The position numbers and the translations under genes are program-made. Below the pieces are notes generated by a model. That model was not told the origin of the DNA. It saw only the letters and a list, made by a program, of their open reading frames with translations, and ran no database searches. Source: Bordetella trematum (GTDB lineage Bacteria; Pseudomonadota; Gammaproteobacteria; Burkholderiales; Burkholderiaceae_B). From it: 64,000 nt of DNA. The stretch is from NCBI RefSeq assembly GCF_900078335.1, contig NZ_FKBR01000050.1:57053-121052 (forward strand), in the 5' to 3' direction. The first letter of the stretch is position 1; the number at the start of each line of letters is the position of its first letter. Below are positions 1-9,387 of the stretch, in pieces.

Positions 1-158
1 TCGAAAGCCGTGGCGGTGACGGCATTGATATAAGGGTTGACCGCCTCGATGCGGGCAATGCAGGCCTCCAGCAACTCGACCGGCGACAGCTGGCGCGCTC
101 CGATCATGCGGCGCAGGCGCACCGCGCTCAAGGACACCAGGGAATCATCCAGAACCAT
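1..158 (-). CDS. Amidase family protein, N-terminal fragment (cut by window edge)
   Basis: Fifty-two codons are visible before the window ends. The start is the ATG at 156-158 with an AGGAAAG ribosome site just upstream. The sequence runs from MVLDDSLVSLSA through a segment reading LSPVELLEACIARIEAVNP, typical of the N-terminal helix region of amidase-signature (AS) hydrolases, which cleave amides with a Ser-Ser-Lys triad. The catalytic residues lie outside the window, so activity cannot be judged. It starts 11 bases after the Bug-protein gene and is probably co-transcribed with it, as solute-binding protein plus hydrolase. Family assignment is fairly safe; substrate is unknown. Confidence 0.7.
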   Translation of the reverse strand, partial: MVLDDSLVSLSAVRLRRMIGARQLSPVELLEACIARIEAVNPYINAVTATAF

Positions 159-169
159 AACGGCTTTCC

Positions 170-1144
170 TCAATCCACTTTGATATTGGCGCGCTGGGCC
201 AGTTCTCGCATGAGCGGCAGCTCCCGCGCGATGAGGGCCTCGCCCTCGGCGCTGCTGGAGAACACCGCCTCGAAACCGCTGTTCTCCAGGCTCTGGCGAA
301 CGTCGGGGGACTCGACCGTGGCGCGCAAAGCGCCTTCCAGCTTCTGTTTGACCTCCGGCGGCAGGCCGCGCGGGGCGGCGATCATCAGCCAGGTGTCCAT
401 GTTTACTGCCGGGTAGCCCTGCTCGGCGAAGGTTGGCACGTCGGGCAGGAAGGCCGAGCGGGCCGGCGCCGAGACAGCGATCACGCGCAGTTTGCCCTGC
501 TTGCTGTGCGGCACAGCCGCTGCCACGGTATCGACGGAGAACGGAATCTGCCCGCCGATCAGGTCGGTCATCGCGGGCGCGCTGCCCTTGTAGGGAACGT
601 GGGTCATCTGTATCCCGGCATCGGCCAGGAAACCCGCGGCCACGAAATGGGCGGTGGTGCCGGTGCCAAAGCTGCCATAGGCGGGAACGTCCTGTCCGCG
701 CGCCTTCACGTAGGCCACCAGTTCCCCGATGTTGTGCACGGGAATCCGGGCGTTGACCAGGAGGGCCAGGCCGGTGCGGCCGATGATGCCGAGCGGCTCG
801 AAGCTTTGCACCGGATCGTAGGGCAGCGTGCTCTGGATCGCCGGGTTGACGGTAAAGGTGGTGCCCGAGCTCGCAAACAGGGTGTAACCGTCCGCCGCGG
901 CCTTGGCCACATAACCCGCGCCGATGGCGGTTCCCGCGCCCGCGCGATTCTCGACCACGACAGTCTGGCCCAGCTCCTGCCCGAGCTTCTGGGCCACTAC
1001 GCGGCCGATCACATCGGTTGCGCCGCCAGGCGAGAACGGGATGACCAGGGTAATGGGCCGGGTCGGGTAATCCTTCTGGGCCGCCGTGGCGGCAGTGCCC
1101 AGGCAAGCCAGGGCAACTCCAACGGAAAGCAAGGCAGTCTTCAT
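170..1144 (-). CDS. Bug/TctC-type tripartite tricarboxylate transporter substrate-binding protein
   Basis: A 324-residue protein with a Sec signal peptide (MKTALLSVGVALACLGTAATAA), then the YPTRPITLVIPFSPGG opening typical of Bug (Bordetella uptake gene) periplasmic binding proteins. The family binds carboxylated or amide ligands in the periplasm; many members are orphans with no TctA/TctB permease beside them, and none is visible here. The pocket motif PGGATDVIGR and the later YDPVQSFEPLGIIGR block fit the family, and the length is normal. It is divergent from a LysR gene and followed by an amidase, so the ligand may be an amide that the amidase hydrolyses (inference). Confidence 0.92.
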   Translation of the reverse strand: MKTALLSVGVALACLGTAATAAQKDYPTRPITLVIPFSPGGATDVIGRVVAQKLGQELGQTVVVENRAGAGTAIGAGYVAKAAADGYTLFASSGTTFTVNPAIQSTLPYDPVQSFEPLGIIGRTGLALLVNARIPVHNIGELVAYVKARGQDVPAYGSFGTGTTAHFVAAGFLADAGIQMTHVPYKGSAPAMTDLIGGQIPFSVDTVAAAVPHSKQGKLRVIAVSAPARSAFLPDVPTFAEQGYPAVNMDTWLMIAAPRGLPPEVKQKLEGALRATVESPDVRQSLENSGFEAVFSSSAEGEALIARELPLMRELAQRANIKVD

Positions 1145-1259
1145 GGACGAACTCGATACGCTAGGTGAAGGGGGATGCGCCTGTACCGGCGCCTGGGCAA
1201 TCGCGACATGCTAGGCGCGGGCTTAACGTTGCAGCAATATGACTTGCTAGAATCGTGCA

Positions 1260-1274
1260 TTGCGCAAAACGCAA
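1260..1274. promoter_or_regulatory. Possible LysR operator (inverted repeat)
   Basis: The Bug gene starts at 1144 and the LysR gene at 1294, back to back. Between them lies a perfect inverted repeat, TTGCG-N5-CGCAA. A dyad of this kind in a divergent intergenic region is the usual place for LysR autoregulation and target control. The site was found by eye only; chance occurrence is possible. Confidence 0.4.
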
Positions 1275-1293
1275 ACCTAGGAAGTCAAGACGG

Positions 1294-2232
1294 ATGGATA
1301 CCCGGGTACTGCAGGAAATGGCGGTGCGCTACTTCCTGGAAGTGGCGCGCTGCGGCTCGGTCAGCCTGGCAGCCGAGCGGCTGGATGTGGCGCCTTCTGC
1401 GGTCAGCCGGCAGATCGCCCGGCTGGAACGCGAGCTGGGCACCCTGCTGTTCGAGCGGCGGGCCCGGGGGATGGCGCTCAATGCCGCCGGCGAATTGCTG
1501 GCCACCTACGCCAAGCGGGCCCAGCAGGATGTAGAACGGGTCGCCAGCGAGATGATGAGCCTGCGCGGCCTGCGTGAGGGCCTGCTGCGCATCGTCTGCA
1601 CCGAGGGCTTTCTGCACGATCTGGTGCCGGTGGCGGTGGCGCGGTTTCGCCGCGCGCATCCCGGCGTGCGTTTCTCGGTGGAGGTCTGTTCACAGCGTGA
1701 GGTGCCGCTGCGGGTGATCGATGGCACGGCCGATATCGGAATCACGCTCAGCCTGACCTCGCACCGGGAAGTCCGGGTCGAGTGGCGCACGCCGGCGCCC
1801 GTGCGGGCGGTAATGGCACGCGATCATCCCTTGGCGCAGCGCGCGTCGGTATCGCTGGCCGAACTGACGCCCTATCCCCTGGCGCTTCCCGGCCCCGACT
1901 CGACCTTGCGCCAGCTGATCGACATCAGCAGCAGCCGCCAGCAGCTGCAGCTGTCGCCGGTGTTCTGCGGCGACAGTGTCGATGCCCTGGTGGCGTTTGC
2001 CGCGGCAGGCGGCGGCATCACCTTTTGCGGGGAACTGGCGGCCCGCAATCGTCTGCGCTGGGGCGAGGTGGTCGCCTTACCCTTGCGCGACCGCGAAATG
2101 AACGAACGGCACTTCGAAGTACAGACACTTGCCGGACGCAGCTTGCCGCAGGCCGCCTGTGCCTTCGTGGCCAGCCTGCGCGACTCTCTGGAAAGCGCCT
2201 CCAACGGCGAGGACATTGCTGCGCCGGCCTGA
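1294..2232 (+). CDS. LysR-family transcriptional regulator
   Basis: A 312-residue LysR regulator. The chosen ATG at 1294 has AGGAA ten bases upstream; a longer frame from 1255 adds 13 basic residues unlike the family. Residues 5-62 hold the winged helix-turn-helix (ARCGSVSLAAERLDVAPSA then SRQIARLERELG), followed by the linker helix and a periplasmic-binding-like effector domain. It is transcribed away from the Bug/amidase pair and probably controls that pair (inference from position). The effector is unknown. Confidence 0.9.
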   Translation: MDTRVLQEMAVRYFLEVARCGSVSLAAERLDVAPSAVSRQIARLERELGTLLFERRARGMALNAAGELLATYAKRAQQDVERVASEMMSLRGLREGLLRIVCTEGFLHDLVPVAVARFRRAHPGVRFSVEVCSQREVPLRVIDGTADIGITLSLTSHREVRVEWRTPAPVRAVMARDHPLAQRASVSLAELTPYPLALPGPDSTLRQLIDISSSRQQLQLSPVFCGDSVDALVAFAAAGGGITFCGELAARNRLRWGEVVALPLRDREMNERHFEVQTLAGRSLPQAACAFVASLRDSLESASNGEDIAAPA

Positions 2233-2259
2233 CCCGGGCCTTGAGCCTGCCGGGCAGTT

Positions 2260-2976
2260 TCAGAACTGCGTATCGGCGATCGCCGGCATGACCAACTCCC
2301 GGACGAAGGACGCGCCCGACAGGCGAATCAGGGTATCGACCACGGCCACCACGTCATGCACCGGCACCAGCCCGCCTTCGCCGCGGGCGGCGGCCTGTTC
2401 GCGCGGCACTGCCAGCCCGTCGTCGGTATTCAGATACCCCAGCTGCAGCACGCTGACCGCCAGGCCCGCCTCTCGATAGCCCTCGCGCAACGCCTCGGCC
2501 ATGCCGTTAAGGGCAAATTTGCTGGCGCCAAAGGCAACCTCGGGGCGGCCCGCCCCGCGCAGGCCCGAGGTCGAGCCGGTCAATACCAGTTGCGGCCGCT
2601 TGGCGCGCAGCACCCGCGGCAAAAGGCGTTTGAGCAGCAGCAACGCGGCGCTGATGTTGACGTCCACCAGACCGGTCAATGCGGCATCCGGCTCGGCCAG
2701 AAAATCATAGGCGCGGCTGAAGGCATGGGTTTCCCAGATGCCCAGGTTGTAGATCAGCGTATCGATGACCGCTGGCGCCGCCTGGGCGATGGCGTCGGCC
2801 GCCGTGACCGGCTGGGACAGATCGGCAGGGATCCAGTGCTGGGCCACGCCGTCCGGCATGGCCAGGGCGACAGGCGGGCGACGCGCCACCCCCGTCAGGG
2901 TATCGCCCGGGCGGCCCAAGCCTTCGAAGAGGGCACGGCCCAAACCTTTGCTGGCCCCGATGATCATGATGTGCAT
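2260..2976 (-). CDS. SDR-family protein with Phe in place of catalytic Tyr
   Basis: A 238-residue Rossmann protein. The cofactor motif GASKGLG lies at residues 7-13, followed by YNLGIWE (NNAG-like) and a TGSTSG strand carrying the catalytic-type Ser. The usual YxxxK motif reads FGASK: the codon at 2530-2532 encodes Phe, while the Lys is kept. Classical short-chain dehydrogenases need that Tyr as general acid/base, so the protein may be inactive, act by another mechanism or serve a binding role. It is convergent with the LysR gene and follows the FkbM gene on the same strand, 82 bases away. Fold is certain; activity is not. Confidence 0.85.
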   Translation of the reverse strand: MHIMIIGASKGLGRALFEGLGRPGDTLTGVARRPPVALAMPDGVAQHWIPADLSQPVTAADAIAQAAPAVIDTLIYNLGIWETHAFSRAYDFLAEPDAALTGLVDVNISAALLLLKRLLPRVLRAKRPQLVLTGSTSGLRGAGRPEVAFGASKFALNGMAEALREGYREAGLAVSVLQLGYLNTDDGLAVPREQAAARGEGGLVPVHDVVAVVDTLIRLSGASFVRELVMPAIADTQF

Positions 2977-3058
2977 GGTGTTTCCTTGGACAGCGCCGGT
3001 GGAACACGGCGCCGGTGGTACGAAACCGCCACGATAGCGCGCTCAGGCCGCCCTCCCC

Positions 3059-4270
3059 TCAGAAACCCGGCTCCTCGTGGGCGTACAGCACCAGGTCGTA
3101 CAAGGAGGGATGATGGGCGCGCACGGACAGCCGCCGTCGTCCCAGACCATGCAGAAAATCGACCATCTCCAGCAGATCGTCGGGATAGTGATAGGCCGCA
3201 ATGCTCAGGCGGCATTGCGGACGCGCCAGATGCCCGCGTGCGCCGCGCATCAGCGCCATCTCGCCACCCTCGATGTCCGCCTTGATGAAAGTGGCCTCAC
3301 GGGAGATCAGGCTATCCAGCGTAACGCGCGGCAGCGTGTCGATACTATCGGCATGCGCCTCGCGCCAGGCCGCATCATGCGAAGCCCCGACAAAATGCGA
3401 GCCCTCCGGATTGCCCGGCAAGGTATGGAACAGCACCTCCCCGCCTGCCTGGTCGGAGACGACCACCTGCTGGGCCCGCACAGGCAGCATCCAGCGCAGG
3501 CCTTGCAGGGCCCCGAATTCCTGCCGGTTGGGCTCCAGCGCCCACAATTGCGAGCCATCCAAATCATCGAGCAGGCCGGCCATGCGCAGCACGTGCTCGC
3601 CCTGGCTGGCTCCGACATCGACATAGACCTCGCGGGCGCGGGGGACGAAGGAGTCTTGCGGCGAGGCCCCGTTGAAATACTGGAACTCCACCGGCGTCAT
3701 GGTGCGCAACATGGGCCCGCGATCCAGCGCCAGAAAGGCATGCATGCGCGCGAACAGGGTACGGGCCGAACGCGCATCCATCGAAGCGGCCAACGCTTCG
3801 TAGCGCCCGGCATTTTCCAGGTAGTGGCGGCGCTCCTGCGACAAGGGCACGTAGATGTAAGCGATATCCCGCGCAGTGGCAGAAACGAGGAAATCGAAGA
3901 CGCCGTCCTGTACGCCACGCCACAGGCTCCATTCGGTGATCGTACCGCTGAAATCCAGCAGGCCCACACGCGCCTTGCTGCGCCTGAGCCGGACGAACTC
4001 GTTGAACGTGATCGCGGCCTCGCGGTGGGGCATGACAGGTTTCATGGCCGACACCAGCCCGGGAGGATCGCCAATCACGCAATACCCCCGGAAACGAGGG
4101 TCGGTTAGGTAGGTGCGCTGGGCGAAGAACTCGTGCAGGTGCAGCGTCCAGGCGCTGCCCGCCCTGGGCCACAGGACATAGAGGTCGTCCAGTTCGTTGA
4201 AGCGGGCCAGGCGCTCATCGCCCGTTTGTTTGAGTTGCTGCCAGTCTGGTGCAAGAGGATGCGAGGTCAA
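3059..4270 (-). CDS. FkbM-family methyltransferase with N-terminal extension
   Basis: A 403-residue protein. The C-terminal half, from about residue 210, carries an SAM-binding FkbM fold: VDVGASQGEH (motif I), WALEPNRQEF, then FIKADIEGGEMALMRGA, the family's acidic signature. FkbM enzymes O-methylate sugars, lipids or polyketides. The first 200 residues resemble a Rossmann-like domain sometimes found before FkbM domains in glycan-modifying proteins (YVLWPRAGSAW, then a GLLDFSGT strand). No glycan biosynthesis cluster is nearby, so the substrate is open. Upstream is the eroded 4271-4978 gap. Confidence 0.8.
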   Translation of the reverse strand: MTSHPLAPDWQQLKQTGDERLARFNELDDLYVLWPRAGSAWTLHLHEFFAQRTYLTDPRFRGYCVIGDPPGLVSAMKPVMPHREAAITFNEFVRLRRSKARVGLLDFSGTITEWSLWRGVQDGVFDFLVSATARDIAYIYVPLSQERRHYLENAGRYEALAASMDARSARTLFARMHAFLALDRGPMLRTMTPVEFQYFNGASPQDSFVPRAREVYVDVGASQGEHVLRMAGLLDDLDGSQLWALEPNRQEFGALQGLRWMLPVRAQQVVVSDQAGGEVLFHTLPGNPEGSHFVGASHDAAWREAHADSIDTLPRVTLDSLISREATFIKADIEGGEMALMRGARGHLARPQCRLSIAAYHYPDDLLEMVDFLHGLGRRRLSVRAHHPSLYDLVLYAHEEPGF

Positions 4271-4906
4271 GGTGTGATCCTTTTTTCAGAGTGGGTAAAT
4301 TCTAAAAAGGCATTCCGACGCCACTGCCAGGAACTCTCCTTTGCATGTGAACGACATTTCCCTGACGTGCTTCTGCTTGCCAAGGCCGATCGCGCCTAAA
4401 AGAACAACCTCGTCAAAGGTGGCGTCCAGCGTGTTGCTAAACGCCTGGCACTACGGCCTGAGGCTTATTCTTTGAGCGTTTGCGCAGGCGATGGCGTGCG
4501 CCCTGAGATCGGCGCTGTTTCGTTGGACCCAGCCTCAGACACCGCCATCAGGCGGCTTGCGGGCGTGTAGCAGCCTCTTGCCTTGCGCACCATGAGCGGC
4601 GTATCCCGGGGATGTTGTTATCGCTCAATGTGATCAGGCTATCGAGGCCGGGCAAGCGAAACACACCGAACGCCTGAACAGGCGTAAAAACTCCCCCGCG
4701 CGCCGGCGCCCACACCTGGCGCTCGGTATGACGACCCCGGCCCAGGCATTTGCTTTAGCCACTTAACTTGAGCAGGCTCTGCTGGATCACTACACTGACC
4801 GCTTCGTGTTAGGCCTGCGGGCTTGCTACTTCCGGCTCAGGAGGCCCTGAAGCCCAGCCTTGTCCAGCATCGATTCGTACGAACCACGGGAAGCAGGTCA
4901 ATCCTG
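4271..4906. other. Gene-poor, apparently eroded intergenic stretch
   Basis: About 640 bases without a convincing gene. Short open frames do not show consistent codon bias or any recognised start. One stretch in the plus direction reads like a transposase C-terminus (see the pseudogene entry). The rest was not recognised on either strand. It probably marks past insertion and decay between the FkbM gene and purL. Confidence 0.5.
4674..4766 (+). pseudogene. Possible IS3-type transposase C-terminal remnant
   Basis: In one plus-strand frame the translation ends RRRPHLALGMTTPAQAFALAT followed by TAA at 4764. An RPHxALGxxTPAxxF ending is characteristic of the integrase-core (DDE) OrfB of IS3-like elements. 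The frame is open only from about 4596 and upstream residues do not resemble a DDE domain, so at most the last 20-30 codons survive. No terminal inverted repeats or target duplication were found. Recognition rests on a short motif. Confidence 0.35.
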
Positions 4907-4938
4907 AAATAAAAACTCCACCTTCGACGAAGGTGGAG
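4907..4938 (-). terminator. Rho-independent terminator of purL
   Basis: An 11-base perfect inverted repeat (CTCCACCTTCG / CGAAGGTGGAG, 4916-4938) is followed, reading the minus strand, by TTTTTATTT (4907-4915). It lies about 40 bases past the purL stop codon. Confidence 0.88.
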
Positions 4939-4978
4939 TCAGGGTGTGGCGCCGCCGGGCACGTGGCCCGGCCACGGC

Positions 4979-7900
4979 TTACTTCAGCCAGGCGCGCGCA
5001 TTGCGGAACATGCGCATCCATGGGGTGAAGGCGCCGCCGCTATCCTGCTCGCCCCAGCTTTGCGGCGCCCAGGACATCATGACGTTGCGCGTCACGCGTT
5101 CCGGGTGCGGCATCATCACGGTGAAGCGACCATCGGCCGTGGTCACCGCGGTCAGGCCCTGCGGGCTGCCGTTGGGGTTGAAGGGGTAGGCTTCGGTCAC
5201 GTTGCCATGGTTGTCGATGAAACGCGCGGCGGCCAGCACGCGGGCGGCATCGCCCTGCTGCGAGAAGTCGGCAAAGCCTTCACCGTGCGCCACAGCCACC
5301 GGAACGCGGGCGCCTTCCATACCGGCAAAGAAGATCGAGGGCGAGGCCTGCACCTCGACCAGCGACAGGCGGGCCTCGTACTTCTCGGACTGGTTACGCG
5401 TAAAGCGCGGCCAGAACTCGGCACCCGGGATCATGGGCGCCAGCGCGGCCATCATCTGGCAGCCGTTGCAGACACCCAGCGCAAAGGTATCCGGGCGGCT
5501 GAAGTAGGCCGCGAACTGATCGGCCAGCTTGCTGTTGAAGCGGATGCTGCGCGCCCAACCTTCGCCCGCGCCCAGCACGTCGCCGTAGCTGAAGCCGCCC
5601 ACCGCCACCAGGCCCTGCATGCCGGCCAGATCACTGCGGCCGGCCAGCAGGTCGGTCATGTGCACATCCACCGCTTCGAAACCGGCCGTATCGAAGGCCC
5701 AGGCCATTTCGACCTGGCTGTTGCAGCCCTGCTCGCGCAGGATCGCCACGCGCGGGCGCTTGCCGGTGGCGATGAAGGGCGCCGCCACGTCTTCCTGGGG
5801 GTCGAACGCCACGCGCGGCGACAGGCCAGGATCGGTAGTGTCGTTCCAGACATCCAGCTCGGCCTGGGCGCAGGCCGGGTTGTCGCGACGGGCCATGATG
5901 CGGTAGCTGACGTCGCTCCAGGCGCGGCCGAGGTCGGCGCGCGGCTGCCCCCAGATCTTGCGGCCATCGCGGTAGAACTCGATCTCGTCGGCGCCATTGA
6001 GCCCGCCGATCACATGCGAGTGGGCCGACAGGCCGGCACCACGCAGCACCTGCATGACGGCATCGCGCTGGGCTGCGGGCACCTGGATGACCGCGCCAGC
6101 CTCTTCCGAGAAAAGGGCCTTCAGGGTCAGTTCGTCACGCTGCACGGCGACCTGTTCGGGACGGATCTTGTAATCGCCCCAATCGGCCGACTGCGGATCG
6201 AAGGTCAGCATGTCGACGTTGATCGACACGCCGGTGCGGCCGGCGAAGGCCATTTCGGCCACCGTGGCGAACAGGCCGCCATCGGAGCGATCGTGATAGG
6301 CCAGGATGACGCCGGCTTCGGCCAGCGTGCGGATGGTCACGAAGAAGGTGCGCAGGTCCTGGGCCTGGTCGATGTCAGGTACGGTTTCGCCCACCTGGTT
6401 GTAGACCTGGGTCAGGATGGAGCCGCCCATGCGATGGCGGCCACGGCCCAGGTCGATCAGGATCAGAACGGTGTCACCGGCATCGGTACGCAGTTGCGGC
6501 GTCAGGCTCTGGCGCACGTCGGCCACCGGCGCAAAAGCGGTCACGATGAGCGAAACCGGCGCGATCACCTGGCGCGACTCGCCGTCTTCTTCCCAGGTGG
6601 TTTTCATGGACAAGGAGTCCTTGCCGACCGGAATCGACAGGCCCACGGCCTGGCAAAGCTCGCTCACGGCCGAGACCGTATCGTAAAGGGCGGCATCCTG
6701 GCCCGGGGTGCCGCAAGCGGCCATCCAGTTGGCCGACAACTTGATGTCTTCCAGGCTGGCCACGTCAGCCGAGACCAGGTTGGTCAGGGCTTCGGCAATC
6801 GCCATGCGGCCCGAAGCCGGCGCATCCAGCATGGCCAGCGGCGTACGCTCGCCCATGGCCATCGCCTCGCCCCGGAAGCCTTCGTAGTCAGCCAGCGTGA
6901 CGGCGGCATCGGCCACCGGGATCTGCCAGGGGCCGACCATCTGGTCGCGGCTGGACAGCCCGCCCACGGTGCGGTCGCCAATGGTGATGAGAAAGTTCTT
7001 GCTGGCCACAGTCGGATGGCGCATCACGCGGTAGGCGGCCTCGGTCAGGTCGATGCCAGCCAGATCCAGCGGCTCGGACACGCCCGGCAGGCGCTGCACA
7101 TCGCGCGTCATGCGCGGCGGCTTGCCCAGGATGACGTCGATGGGCACATCCACCGGACGCACTTCGTTCTCGCCTTGCGGGCGCACGGTATCCAGCCCGG
7201 GCAGTCCTTCGCCATCGACCACGCGCAGCTGACGCTCTTCGGTGGCCACGCCGACCACCGCGAACGGGCAGCGCTCGCGCTGGGCGATGGCCTCGAAGCG
7301 CGGCAGGTCCTGGGGCAGAATGGCCAGGACATAGCGTTCCTGGGACTCGTTGCTCCAGATTTCAGCCGGCGACAGGCCCGATTCTTCGAGCGGTACGCGC
7401 TTCAGGTCGAAGATGGCACCGCGGCCCGCATCATTGACCAATTCGGGGAAGGCATTGGACAGGCCGCCTGCGCCGACGTCATGGATGGCCAGAATGGGGT
7501 TGGCGTCGCCCTGCTGCCAGCAGCGGTCGATGACTTCCTGGACCCGGCGCTCAAGTTCGGGGTTGCCGCGCTGCACCGAGTCGAAGTCCAGTTCGGCGGA
7601 GTTGCTGCCCACGCTCATGCTGGAGGCAGCGCCTCCACCCATGCCGATGCGAAAACCCGGCCCGCCCAACTGCACCAGCAGCGCGCCCGGGGGCAGCGGA
7701 TCCTTGTGCGTCTGGCCGCCGTCGATGCTGCCCAGGCCGCCGGCGATCATGATGGGCTTGTGATAGCCCCAGCGGGTGCCGCCCGCCGTCTGCTCGAAGC
7801 TGCGGAAATAGCCCAGCAGGTTGGGACGGCCGAACTCATTGTTGAACGCCGCGCCGCCGATGGGGCCATCGATCATGATGGACAGGGGCGAGGCGATGCG

Positions 7901-9028
7901 ATCGGGCAGGCCATGATGGTCGGCTTCCCAGGGCTGCAGGGCGTCGTCGAAACGCAGATGCGACACGGTAAAGCCGGTCAGACCGGCCTTGGGCTTGGAG
8001 CCGCGCCCGGTTGCGCCTTCGTCGCGGATCTCGCCGCCGGCGCCGGTGGCCGCGCCCGGGAAGGGGGCAATGGCGGTCGGGTGGTTGTGCGTCTCGACCT
8101 TCATGAGGGTGTGGACGACGGCGTCGCGGCGGGCGTAGGCCGCCGTCTGGGCGCCAGCCCCGCCCTGGCCGGGCACGCCGGCCTGAAAGCGCTGCGCCGG
8201 GCCGCCTTCCATGATGGCCGCGTTATCGGAATAGGCCACCACCGTGCCCTTGGGCTGCGCCTTGTGGGTGGCGCGGATCATACCGAACAGCGTGTTCGGC
8301 TGCGTCTGGCCGTCGATCACCCAGTCGGCGTTGAAGATCTTGTGGCGGCAGTGTTCGCTGTTGGCCTGGGCGAACATCATCAGTTCGACGTCGGTGGGGT
8401 CGCGCCCCAGATCGCCAAACGATTGCGTCAGGTAGTCGATTTCGTCTTCGGAGAGGGCCAGGCCAAGGCTGACGTTGGCCTCTTCGAGGGCTGCGCGGCC
8501 CTGTGCCTTGACGGCCACGGTGCGCATGGGCTTGCCGCTGAGCGGCGTGAACAGCGCCTGGCCATCGAAATCGCCTTGCACCACGGTTTCGGTCATGCGA
8601 TCGTGCAGGCAATCGGCCGCGCGCGCCAGCATGTCACCGTCGAGCGTCTTGCTGCCCAACAGGCCGCGCTCGGGCGTGATCACGTAGCGCACGCCGCGCT
8701 CGATGCGGCGCACACCGCTCAGACCGCAGTTGCGGGCAATGTCGGTGGCCTTGCTGGCCCAGGGCGAAATCGTGCCCAGGCGCGGAATCACCAGCAACTC
8801 CAGGCTCTTGGACGACGGCGTGGCCGTCACCGGCGTGCCGTAATCCAGCAATTGGACGAGCTGGGACTGCTCGCTGGCCGACAGGGCTTGGTCGGTTTGC
8901 ACAAAATGCTCATAGCGAGCAGAGACGTCCGCCACAGGCAGACCAGCCTTTTTCAGCTGCGCGAGCAGACGCTCACGACGGAATTCGGACAGGACGGAGG
9001 AACCGGGCAGATGCTGGACAAGGGACAC
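4979..9028 (-). CDS. purL: Phosphoribosylformylglycinamidine synthase (FGAM synthase)
   Basis: The large single-chain form of about 1349 residues. It converts FGAR, glutamine and ATP to FGAM, the fourth step of IMP synthesis. Order: N-terminal PurS-like domain, linker, two AIRS-type synthase halves ([13 protein letters not shown] and [14 protein letters not shown]; second ATP site near [10 protein letters not shown]), and a C-terminal class I glutamine amidotransferase with the nucleophile in LGVCNGCQ and His in AHGEGFADF. The GTG at 9026-9028 gives an N-terminus [16 protein letters not shown] that matches the family; a TTG at 9061 would add 11 residues. It is monocistronic, with its own terminator. 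Confidence 0.97.
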   Translation of the reverse strand: MSLVQHLPGSSVLSEFRRERLLAQLKKAGLPVADVSARYEHFVQTDQALSASEQSQLVQLLDYGTPVTATPSSKSLELLVIPRLGTISPWASKATDIARNCGLSGVRRIERGVRYVITPERGLLGSKTLDGDMLARAADCLHDRMTETVVQGDFDGQALFTPLSGKPMRTVAVKAQGRAALEEANVSLGLALSEDEIDYLTQSFGDLGRDPTDVELMMFAQANSEHCRHKIFNADWVIDGQTQPNTLFGMIRATHKAQPKGTVVAYSDNAAIMEGGPAQRFQAGVPGQGGAGAQTAAYARRDAVVHTLMKVETHNHPTAIAPFPGAATGAGGEIRDEGATGRGSKPKAGLTGFTVSHLRFDDALQPWEADHHGLPDRIASPLSIMIDGPIGGAAFNNEFGRPNLLGYFRSFEQTAGGTRWGYHKPIMIAGGLGSIDGGQTHKDPLPPGALLVQLGGPGFRIGMGGGAASSMSVGSNSAELDFDSVQRGNPELERRVQEVIDRCWQQGDANPILAIHDVGAGGLSNAFPELVNDAGRGAIFDLKRVPLEESGLSPAEIWSNESQERYVLAILPQDLPRFEAIAQRERCPFAVVGVATEERQLRVVDGEGLPGLDTVRPQGENEVRPVDVPIDVILGKPPRMTRDVQRLPGVSEPLDLAGIDLTEAAYRVMRHPTVASKNFLITIGDRTVGGLSSRDQMVGPWQIPVADAAVTLADYEGFRGEAMAMGERTPLAMLDAPASGRMAIAEALTNLVSADVASLEDIKLSANWMAACGTPGQDAALYDTVSAVSELCQAVGLSIPVGKDSLSMKTTWEEDGESRQVIAPVSLIVTAFAPVADVRQSLTPQLRTDAGDTVLILIDLGRGRHRMGGSILTQVYNQVGETVPDIDQAQDLRTFFVTIRTLAEAGVILAYHDRSDGGLFATVAEMAFAGRTGVSINVDMLTFDPQSADWGDYKIRPEQVAVQRDELTLKALFSEEAGAVIQVPAAQRDAVMQVLRGAGLSAHSHVIGGLNGADEIEFYRDGRKIWGQPRADLGRAWSDVSYRIMARRDNPACAQAELDVWNDTTDPGLSPRVAFDPQEDVAAPFIATGKRPRVAILREQGCNSQVEMAWAFDTAGFEAVDVHMTDLLAGRSDLAGMQGLVAVGGFSYGDVLGAGEGWARSIRFNSKLADQFAAYFSRPDTFALGVCNGCQMMAALAPMIPGAEFWPRFTRNQSEKYEARLSLVEVQASPSIFFAGMEGARVPVAVAHGEGFADFSQQGDAARVLAAARFIDNHGNVTEAYPFNPNGSPQGLTAVTTADGRFTVMMPHPERVTRNVMMSWAPQSWGEQDSGGAFTPWMRMFRNARAWLK

Positions 9029-9169
9029 GATGCGGCGCCGTAGGGTAAAAGAGAAAGCCAAAGGGAAGTCGTGATTTTACCCGCTTGTGAGACCCAGGCC
9101 TCGCCAGGGGCCAAAGCCCCTGCGCCAGCCCAGGAAAACCCTCTCTCGATTTCTCGCGCCACCTGGCCC

Positions 9170-9352
9170 TACACTGTGCCCGACGGTGCCGGAAAATCAC
9201 TTCCGGGCACAGGGCTCAGCACCGCTGCACCCGCAGGAAAACCGCAGCAGCCCAAGGGGAATGGTGGCTTCAAGCCACCAGCGCAAGGCAGGGGCGTCAA
9301 TAATCCCTCCGACGCCAACGGGCGCTGGTCAGTGACCAGCGCCCGTTATTTA
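9170..9352 (+). ncRNA. Candidate structured small RNA between purL and greB
   Basis: No gene fits 9029-9387. The plus strand holds several strong hairpins: CTGTGCCCG/CGGGCACAG (9174-9182 with 9204-9212), GCTGC/GCAGC (9224-9228 with 9244-9248), TGGTGGCTT/AAGCCACCA (9262-9280), and a 15-base perfect stem (9317-9347) followed by ATTTATT, which looks like a plus-strand terminator. A weak -10-like TACACT sits at 9170-9175. GGAAAA occurs three times in or near loops. It does not match 6S, 4.5S, tmRNA or RNase P as I know them. Alternatively it could be greB 3' and purL 5' untranslated structure. Confidence 0.4.
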
Positions 9353-9354
9353 TT
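9317..9354 (+). terminator. Strong hairpin with U-rich tail on the plus strand
   Basis: AACGGGCGCTGGTCA and its exact complement are separated by one base (9317-9347), with ATTTATT after it in the plus direction. In the minus direction, downstream of greB, there is no T run, so its orientation favours a plus-strand transcript although no plus-strand gene precedes it. It could still help stop greB transcripts. Confidence 0.6.
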
Positions 9355-9387
9355 CTGCCGCCATCACCGCGAGCCACGTACCGCCGG

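Noticed and set aside
4946-9043. A 1365-codon open frame on the plus strand
   Set aside because: It is the exact antisense of purL; His/Arg/Gly-rich translation and no family motifs. High GC keeps the opposite strand open.
9029-9170. Purine riboswitch in the purL leader
   Set aside because: No match to the purine aptamer core on the minus strand was seen.
9170-9352. 6S RNA, 4.5S RNA, tmRNA, RNase P or a cobalamin riboswitch
   Set aside because: The conserved sequence blocks of these RNAs that I know are missing. Only a generic structured-RNA call can be supported.
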